From NCBI GenBank assembly GCA_902167325.1, contig LR632930.1, positions 2,604,001 through 2,668,000 on the forward strand: a DNA stretch of 64,000 nt, written 5' to 3'. Shown piece by piece: positions 58,883 to 64,000 of the stretch. Numbering within the stretch: the stretch's first letter is position 1; every line of letters begins with the position of its first letter. Position numbers and translations under genes: made by a program. Origin of the DNA: Chitinophaga pinensis. GTDB taxonomy: Bacteria; Bacteroidota; Bacteroidia; Chitinophagales; Chitinophagaceae. Below the pieces are notes generated by a model. The model worked only from the letters and a program-made list of their open reading frames with translations, was not told the origin of the DNA and searched no databases.

Positions 58883-61846
58883 TCAGAACGTTACGGTCAC
58901 ATGGAAAGTGGCGCGTTTCGATGCCGGGTAGGGCATCACTTCCACACCGGAAGACAAGCCGTTGCTGCCTCTTGACGTGGCGGTGGAAAGGGTATTGGAG
59001 CCGAAGTTGGAAGTTTCCGGATCGTAGCTGTTATACTTCGTCCAGGTAATCCAGTTGTTCAGCGACGCGCCGATGTTCACACCGGTGATGTATTTGTTCC
59101 GTGGAACAGGTACATCGTAGTACAGCCCTATTTCGCGGATGCGCACGTAAGATGCGTCCTGCACAAAACCAGCGGCTTCTCCTTTCCCGAATGCGGTATT
59201 GCGGTCGTCACCATCTTTAATACCGTTACCATTCTTATCGTCGTCATAGTCGGACGAGGTCTGGTTCAGATCATTCAGCAGCTGGGTGAGGTTGATGTTA
59301 TCGCCACCTTTTTTCCAGTGCAGCATAAAGCGGAAACTGAAATGTTTGAGGAAACTGATCTCGTTGAGCGTACTCAGCTGGAAGTCTGGCTCCGAATTCC
59401 CCAGTACCCCGATGCCGGGAGTAGCACCCAGCGTACCAATGATCTGGGTGGCAGATTTGCCTTCTTCGATATAGAAGTTACCCAGCGAGTTGCCGAAGGC
59501 ACCCATGGGGAAGGGAGGGATCAGCAGCTTGGTGATCTTGGATTTGTTTTTCCAGAAATTGATATGCGTGTTCCAGCGGAAGTTCTTTGTATTAACGGGT
59601 ATGGCACCAATGCCGATCTCGACACCCTGATTCCGGAGGTCACCTGCGTTGAGCCACTGTGCGGTGAAGCCGGTAGAGGGCTGCAGGTTACGGCGGATGA
59701 GGAGGTCGTAGATGTTTTTGTTATAGTAGGTAGCCTCCAGTGTTAACCGTCCGTTGAGGAAGCTCACGTCTAGCCCGGTTTCGAATTCAGCCTGCTTTTC
59801 CTGCTTGATGTCTGGGTTGCCCAGCTGGTTATCCACCAGCACACCGCCGTTGCCGCCGATGTTGTTAGGCAGCGCTGCCAGGAACCTTGCACCATAAGGC
59901 GCTACGTTACCCGACTGGCCGTAAGCAGCGCGGATCTTTAAGCTGTTGATGAGCTGCATCTTCCAGAAAGGCATTTTAGCAAGGTTCCAGGAGAACGATG
60001 CTTTGGGCAGCACGAAGTATTTCTTATAGTCGCCGTTGTTGGTAGAGCGGTCGAAGCGTACACCGGCGCCAATGGAAATAGCGTCCATGATCAGCACATC
60101 TTCCTGAATGAAAATACCGTTATCGCGGTACTTGGTACGGAACTGTTGCAATGCTGCGTTGGCAGCCATGTCCACGTTCGTCTGTAACGGAGTGGTGTTG
60201 GTAGCGGTGGCAACGATGAGGTCGAGGTAATTGGTTTCCAGCGTGGCACCCAGCGAAGTAGTGAAGTTCAGCTTCGTGTTGGGGGCAAACTGGTTCACGA
60301 GTATGCCGGCGAGGTTAGAGTTAAGGTTGCTGGTATTACCCTGTATAGACGCACCTTCCAGATTGTCTTTCATGAATGGCAGGGAGCGGGGGAAGATGGC
60401 TTCCGTTTTCAGGTGGAAGAAATCCACACCGCCGCGAACAATGAGACGGGTGTTGGATTTGAGGCTTTCCTGCAGGTTAACCTTGATCTCACCACCCGTG
60501 ATCACGCGGTTAACGGATTCATTGTTGCGCATTTTATCCCGTGTTTCGATGGGGTTTTGAGCACCCACGAGAATGGGATAGTTACCATTGGCGTCGGGCA
60601 GCAGCGGCACATACTCCGGTGCAGCGGAAAGGGCAACACCATAACTTACGGAGTTGTTGTCGTTATTGGTAAGCCCGCGGTCTGCCGATGTTTTCATATA
60701 CGTGGCGCGCAACCCAACTGAAATGCGGTTGTTGAGCTTGTGGTCTACGTTCAGCCGGAGGGAGTTGTTGGAATAGCCGGTGTTTTTAATGATACCGTCT
60801 TCATCTTTGCGGTTGGCGGAGAAGAAGATACCGGTGCGTTCGTCGCCCCCGGTCACACTCACATTGGTGTTGAGGAGCAGGCCTTTTTCGCCGTACATTT
60901 CATTTTCATGATCGTACAGCTTGCCGGCGTTCCTTGCGGCGATAAAAGCATCTCTTGCTGCTGCACCGCCTTTATCGAAAGCGGTCTGTTCTGTGAAATG
61001 CCGCATGCCCAGCAGTTTCCGGGCCTGCGTCCAACCCACATCCTGGCGGGCACGCACTACGGTGCGGCCTGCCTGGCCTTTCTTGGTGGTGATGATAACC
61101 ACACCTGCCGCGGCTTTTGAACCATAAATGGCCGCAGCGGATGCACCTTTGAGTACTTCAATGTTCTCAATGTCATCCGGGTTAATATCTGCCACGCGGC
61201 TGGAGGGGTTATCCTGGTATTGTTCATTCCCGGCGCGCGAAGCAGCAGTGATGATGTTGAGGTTTGCGGGAACGGATACGTTACTGATAAAGATACCATC
61301 TACCACATACAGGGGCTGGCTGTTGGAGAAGATGGAAGTAACACCGCGCATTTTTACAGAGATACCGCCGCCGGGAGCACCGGAGTTGGCGGTGATGAGT
61401 GCCCCGGGAATCTTACCGCTGAGTGCAGCGTCGAAGGTTTGGGCAGGTGCCACACCGTACAGCTCTTTGGCGGAAATAGTGGCCACGGCGTTGGCGAGGT
61501 TGCTGCGTTTTACGGAAGTGGCAAGGCCGGTGATCACTACTTCATCGAGGTTGGCGAAGTCTTCTTCCAGCTTAATGTTCATAGCGCTGGCGGAAGCTGC
61601 CTGCTGAACGGTTTTGTATCCGGTAAAGGAAAATACAAGGGTGTTACCCACGGAGGCTTCAAGGCTGAAGCGGCCCTGAATGTCTGACACGGTTCCGCGG
61701 TTAGTGTTTTGGATACGGACCGTTACCCCGGGCAACCCGTTGCCCTCGGCGTCCGTAACGCGGCCGCTTACACGCTGCTGGGCATGCGCCGATATGGCAC
61801 TGCAGAGCAGGATGAGCAGCCAGGTACATTGTTTGAGGAAATGCAT
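58883..61846 (-). CDS. SusC-like TonB-dependent transporter
   Basis: 987 residues. Signal peptide 1-22 (ending AHAQQ). Carboxypeptidase-D-like domain (about 24-100, VSGRVTDAEGNGLPGVTVRIQNTNRG), TonB box region DEVVITGLA, plug (about 120-235, GKIPGALITANSGAPGGGISVKMRG, PLYVVDGIFISN, VLKGASAAAIYG) and a barrel ending in an aromatic residue (VTVTF). Imports the ligand handed over by SusD, driven by TonB. First gene of the two-gene operon. Its long leader (61847 on) holds repeated motifs. Confidence 0.95.
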   Translation of the reverse strand: MHFLKQCTWLLILLCSAISAHAQQRVSGRVTDAEGNGLPGVTVRIQNTNRGTVSDIQGRFSLEASVGNTLVFSFTGYKTVQQAASASAMNIKLEEDFANLDEVVITGLATSVKRSNLANAVATISAKELYGVAPAQTFDAALSGKIPGALITANSGAPGGGISVKMRGVTSIFSNSQPLYVVDGIFISNVSVPANLNIITAASRAGNEQYQDNPSSRVADINPDDIENIEVLKGASAAAIYGSKAAAGVVIITTKKGQAGRTVVRARQDVGWTQARKLLGMRHFTEQTAFDKGGAAARDAFIAARNAGKLYDHENEMYGEKGLLLNTNVSVTGGDERTGIFFSANRKDEDGIIKNTGYSNNSLRLNVDHKLNNRISVGLRATYMKTSADRGLTNNDNNSVSYGVALSAAPEYVPLLPDANGNYPILVGAQNPIETRDKMRNNESVNRVITGGEIKVNLQESLKSNTRLIVRGGVDFFHLKTEAIFPRSLPFMKDNLEGASIQGNTSNLNSNLAGILVNQFAPNTKLNFTTSLGATLETNYLDLIVATATNTTPLQTNVDMAANAALQQFRTKYRDNGIFIQEDVLIMDAISIGAGVRFDRSTNNGDYKKYFVLPKASFSWNLAKMPFWKMQLINSLKIRAAYGQSGNVAPYGARFLAALPNNIGGNGGVLVDNQLGNPDIKQEKQAEFETGLDVSFLNGRLTLEATYYNKNIYDLLIRRNLQPSTGFTAQWLNAGDLRNQGVEIGIGAIPVNTKNFRWNTHINFWKNKSKITKLLIPPFPMGAFGNSLGNFYIEEGKSATQIIGTLGATPGIGVLGNSEPDFQLSTLNEISFLKHFSFRFMLHWKKGGDNINLTQLLNDLNQTSSDYDDDKNGNGIKDGDDRNTAFGKGEAAGFVQDASYVRIREIGLYYDVPVPRNKYITGVNIGASLNNWITWTKYNSYDPETSNFGSNTLSTATSRGSNGLSSGVEVMPYPASKRATFHVTVTF

Positions 61847-61855
61847 GTTCTGGCG

Positions 61856-61960
61856 ATTTAGAGGTTTGTGAATAGAGGAGGTTGATAAAAATGTGGTTTA
61901 ACAGGAAATGCTACGAATCTGTGGCGTTGTGCATGTTGTTCATAATTTAGAGGTTGATAA
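61856..61960. repeat. Direct repeats in the susC leader
   Basis: ATTTAGAGGTT at 61856-61866 and 61945-61955 (period 89), and AGGTTGATAA at 61879-61888 and 61951-61960 (period 72). The second site of each overlaps to form one composite element, as expected for a regulator with two or three sites. Confidence 0.5.
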
Positions 61961-62202
61961 TACGTGTTACTGGCAGGTAGCTACAATACAATACGGGTTC
62001 GCACGGCATATGGCCGTGTGAATTCATGGCATCCTGCCGGCGGGTTAAAGCCGGCGAGCTTCGGGTCTGGATTCTGTTGCATATGTCTTAATTGCGTACC
62101 TGCATCTTGCCGCGCTGCTTACGGCATACTGATATGGCCTTTCTGCTACATACATCTATAGTTGTCTTGCCCCTGCTCGATTCAATTGTTTTGATAAGTC
62201 CT

Positions 62203-62262
62203 GTTTTTCAATTCCTGGCGCTGCTAATGCCATTTGTGGTTTCAGGTGTTGTTTTTCAATTC
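62203..62262. repeat. 12-base direct repeat
   Basis: GTTTTTCAATTC occurs at 62203-62214 and 62251-62262, 48 bases apart. Confidence 0.45.
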
Positions 62263-62488
62263 GTTATAACACGGATGTTAGGCTCCGTGCCGGTTTATGC
62301 TGTTGTAACTTTGTGGGGGCAAACTCACTTTTGCAGATTAACGAAATTTGAGAAAAACGAGATTTGTTTATGTGCTGTAATTAGGTTATATTATTTCATC
62401 CTGTAATTTGTAACGTTTTCCGGCCACTTTCAACGGGTTATCCACATGATGTCAGGAGAAAACTGGCCCGGAATTCTGCATTTACCAT

Positions 62489-62496
62489 TAAGTTTG
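62489..62496 (+). promoter_or_regulatory. -7 box of thyA
   Basis: TAAGTTTG, exact, eight bases before the ATG at 62505; a leaderless or near-leaderless message is predicted. Confidence 0.5.
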
Positions 62497-62504
62497 CAGT
62501 GTAT

Positions 62505-63299
62505 ATGCAACAGTATAAAGACCTTCTCCAACATATCCTTGATCATGGAGCAGATAAAACGGACCGTACCGGCACCGGTACCCGTAGCTGCTTCGGCTAC
62601 CAGATGCGGTTCGACCTTGCAAAGGGCTTCCCCATGGTAACCACCAAGAAACTTCACCTTAAATCCATCATATACGAACTGCTGTGGTTCCTCAACGGCG
62701 ATACCAACGTCCGCTATCTGCAGGAACACGGGGTGAAGATATGGGACGAGTGGGCTGATGCCGATGGTAACCTCGGGCCCGTTTACGGTAAACAATGGCG
62801 CAGCTGGGAAGGAGCCGACGGTAAAACCTATGATCAGATCCGCGATGTGGTGGATCAGATCAAAAAGAACCCTGACTCCCGCCGCCTCATCGTGAACGCC
62901 TGGAACGTGGGCGAACTGCCTGAAATGGCCCTCAGCCCCTGCCACTGCCTCTTCCAGTTCTATGTGGCAAACGGTAAGCTCAGCTGCCAGCTCTACCAGC
63001 GCAGTGCCGACGTTTTCCTCGGGGTACCCTTCAACATCGCCTCATACGCTTTGCTGACACTCATGATCGCACAGGTATGCGGACTGCAGCCCGGCGAATT
63101 CGTTCACAGCTTCGGAGATGTACACCTGTACAATAACCACTTCGGGCAGGCACGCCTTCAGCTGGAGCGCGAACCATTCCCGCTGCCCGTTATGAAGATT
63201 AACCCGGATGTGAAAGACATCTTCTCTTTCCGGTTCGAAGATTTTACACTGGAAAACTACCAGTCTCACCCACATATCAAAGCCCCCGTTGCCGTATGA
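62505..63299 (+). CDS. thyA: Thymidylate synthase
   Basis: 264 residues from the ATG at 62505; a GTG at 62499 is in frame but unlikely. [54 protein letters not shown], catalytic Cys in [32 protein letters not shown] and GDVHLYNNH are all canonical. Methylates dUMP to dTMP using methylenetetrahydrofolate, giving dihydrofolate. Overlaps folA by four bases, so the dihydrofolate product is handled by the next enzyme. Confidence 0.97.
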   Translation: MQQYKDLLQHILDHGADKTDRTGTGTRSCFGYQMRFDLAKGFPMVTTKKLHLKSIIYELLWFLNGDTNVRYLQEHGVKIWDEWADADGNLGPVYGKQWRSWEGADGKTYDQIRDVVDQIKKNPDSRRLIVNAWNVGELPEMALSPCHCLFQFYVANGKLSCQLYQRSADVFLGVPFNIASYALLTLMIAQVCGLQPGEFVHSFGDVHLYNNHFGQARLQLEREPFPLPVMKINPDVKDIFSFRFEDFTLENYQSHPHIKAPVAV

Positions 63300-63787
63300 T
63301 TGCTGTTATTGTAGCCGCTTCTGAGAATAACGTCATCGGCATCAACAATCAGCTTCCCTGGAAGCTGCCCGACGATTTCAAATTCTTTAAGAATACTACT
63401 TATGGTTTCCCCATCATCATGGGCCGTAAAACCTGGGAATCCCTCGGCGGCAAACCCCTCAAAGGCCGCCATAATATCGTCATCACCCGTCAGCCGGATT
63501 ATACTGCCGAAGGCGTAACCATTACCAACTCCCTCGCCGGTGCTTTGGCCATCGCGGAAAAGGATGAGGTGAAAGAGATTTTTGTGATAGGAGGGATGGA
63601 GATCATCCGGCAGGCCTGGAACCAGGTAGACCGTATCTACCTCACCCGTGTGCATGGCACCTTCGAAGGCGATGCCTTCTTCCCGGAAATAAACCCCACG
63701 GAATGGAAGCGCGTGCATACAGAAGAGCATCCTGCTGATGACAGGCATGCCTATGCCTTCACGTTCGAGACGTGGGAGCGCATCTAG
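63296..63787 (+). CDS. folA: Dihydrofolate reductase
   Basis: 163 residues, full-length. [28 protein letters not shown] (with the catalytic Asp of LPDDF), [37 protein letters not shown] and a C-terminal FETWER. Reduces the dihydrofolate made by ThyA. ATGA overlap with thyA suggests translational coupling. No terminator is clear; the next gene is convergent. Confidence 0.96.
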   Translation: MIAVIVAASENNVIGINNQLPWKLPDDFKFFKNTTYGFPIIMGRKTWESLGGKPLKGRHNIVITRQPDYTAEGVTITNSLAGALAIAEKDEVKEIFVIGGMEIIRQAWNQVDRIYLTRVHGTFEGDAFFPEINPTEWKRVHTEEHPADDRHAYAFTFETWERI

Positions 63788-63801
63788 TCTCTCTTTGATG
63801 T

Positions 63802-64000
63802 TTACTTGAAAATTACAGTGCCTACAGCCTCTGTAAGCTCCTTCATGATCTGCTTGAGATGCTTATCCATCTCAAGGCAGCGTACCTGTGCTTCATAGTC
63901 TGTGGCTACGCTCAGCTCCTGCTGGTTTTCCGCGATCAGTTTCTGGATCTTACGGATGATGAGGTAGTTGCTGCAGCTGATGGTATCGCGCCGGAAGGCA
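63802..64000 (-). CDS. C-terminal end of a minus-strand gene, possibly DNA primase
   Basis: Only about 66 residues are inside the window; the gene continues to the right. They are all helical: RRDTISCSNYLIIRKIQKLIAENQ, then EAQVRCLEMDKHLKQIMKELTEAVGTVIF. This is consistent with the DnaG C-terminal helicase-binding tail in Bacteroidota, but the fragment is too short to be sure. Stop codon (63802-63804) lies 14 bases beyond the folA stop. Confidence 0.5.
   Translation of the reverse strand, partial: AFRRDTISCSNYLIIRKIQKLIAENQQELSVATDYEAQVRCLEMDKHLKQIMKELTEAVGTVIFK

Larger units (their letters stand above)
61847..62504. other. 658-base region between the susC-like gene and thyA
   Basis: Divergent spacer. 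The plus frame at 62092 reads as a hydrophobic peptide with no start context and is rejected. The region holds the two repeat sets described next and the thyA -7 box. GC-rich stem GCCGGC sites occur near 62040. Confidence 0.55.

Noticed and set aside
62092..62406. 104-codon hydrophobic plus-strand frame
   Set aside because: No signal for translation, biased by a T-rich tract, and no similarity to a known small membrane protein.

Overview
The window looks like the chromosome of a Bacteroidota bacterium, most likely Chitinophagaceae (Chitinophaga-like). The evidence is a SusC/SusD pair, TonB-dependent receptors with carboxypeptidase-like N-termini, SprB-type repeats with a type IX secretion (T9SS) sorting domain, a FecR/DUF4974 protein, a DUF4407 protein, LytTR two-component genes, and many promoters with the Bacteroidota -7 element TAnnTTTG. 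Base composition is moderately GC-rich. No tRNA, rRNA, CRISPR array, insertion sequence or prophage was seen.

Layout. 1-5.2 kb: the tail of a TonB receptor, a small unknown gene, a secreted epoxide-hydrolase-like protein, an OmpA-domain protein, a HopJ-family protein and a MerR/TipAS regulator. 5.5-12.8 kb: a five-gene operon SWIM zinc finger - DUF5691 - MoxR ATPase - DUF5682 - vWA (system A). 12.9-17.5 kb: an OmpA lipoprotein, a pentapeptide-repeat protein, a SnoaL/monooxygenase fusion, an AraC regulator and a kinase/NarL-type regulator pair. 17.7-25.5 kb: an Asn/Arg-rich secreted protein, a 1765-residue GH44 glycosidase carrying four tandem double beta-modules and a T9SS tail, and an orphan ABC ATPase. 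25.5-29.7 kb: an SMP-30-like lactonase, a thioredoxin/DsbA-like/peroxiredoxin operon and a gamma-glutamyltranspeptidase. 29.8-37.2 kb: a second five-gene MoxR-vWA operon, of the beta-propeller (bpX) type (system B). 37.2-48.9 kb: an acyl-CoA desaturase, a ZU5-like lipoprotein, a siderophore-type TonB receptor, agmatine deiminase plus N-carbamoylputrescine amidase, a kinase-DUF4407-LytTR operon and a DUF4920 protein. 48.9-51.2 kb: a hydrolase, a 1.2-kb gene-free stretch rich in hairpins, and a glyoxalase-fold protein. 51.4-64 kb: RecQ, a Tat lipoprotein TIM barrel, an orphan FecR, proline dehydrogenase, SusC/SusD, thyA-folA and the 3' end of a gene that may be dnaG.

The most striking content is the pair of complete MoxR-vWA ternary systems within 32 kb. 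Such systems have been described by comparative genomics as likely NTP-dependent conflict or chaperone-like modules, but their biochemistry is largely unknown. Each has an ATPase, a vWA partner and its own third component: a DUF5682 protein with TraB/EreA-like GxxH and Glu motifs plus a SWIM protein in A, and propeller/TPR proteins in B. Other notable points are -7 boxes lying only 4-8 bases before several start codons (predicting leaderless mRNAs), a DUF4407 membrane protein inserted in a two-component operon, and the hairpin-rich non-coding island at 49.6-50.85 kb.
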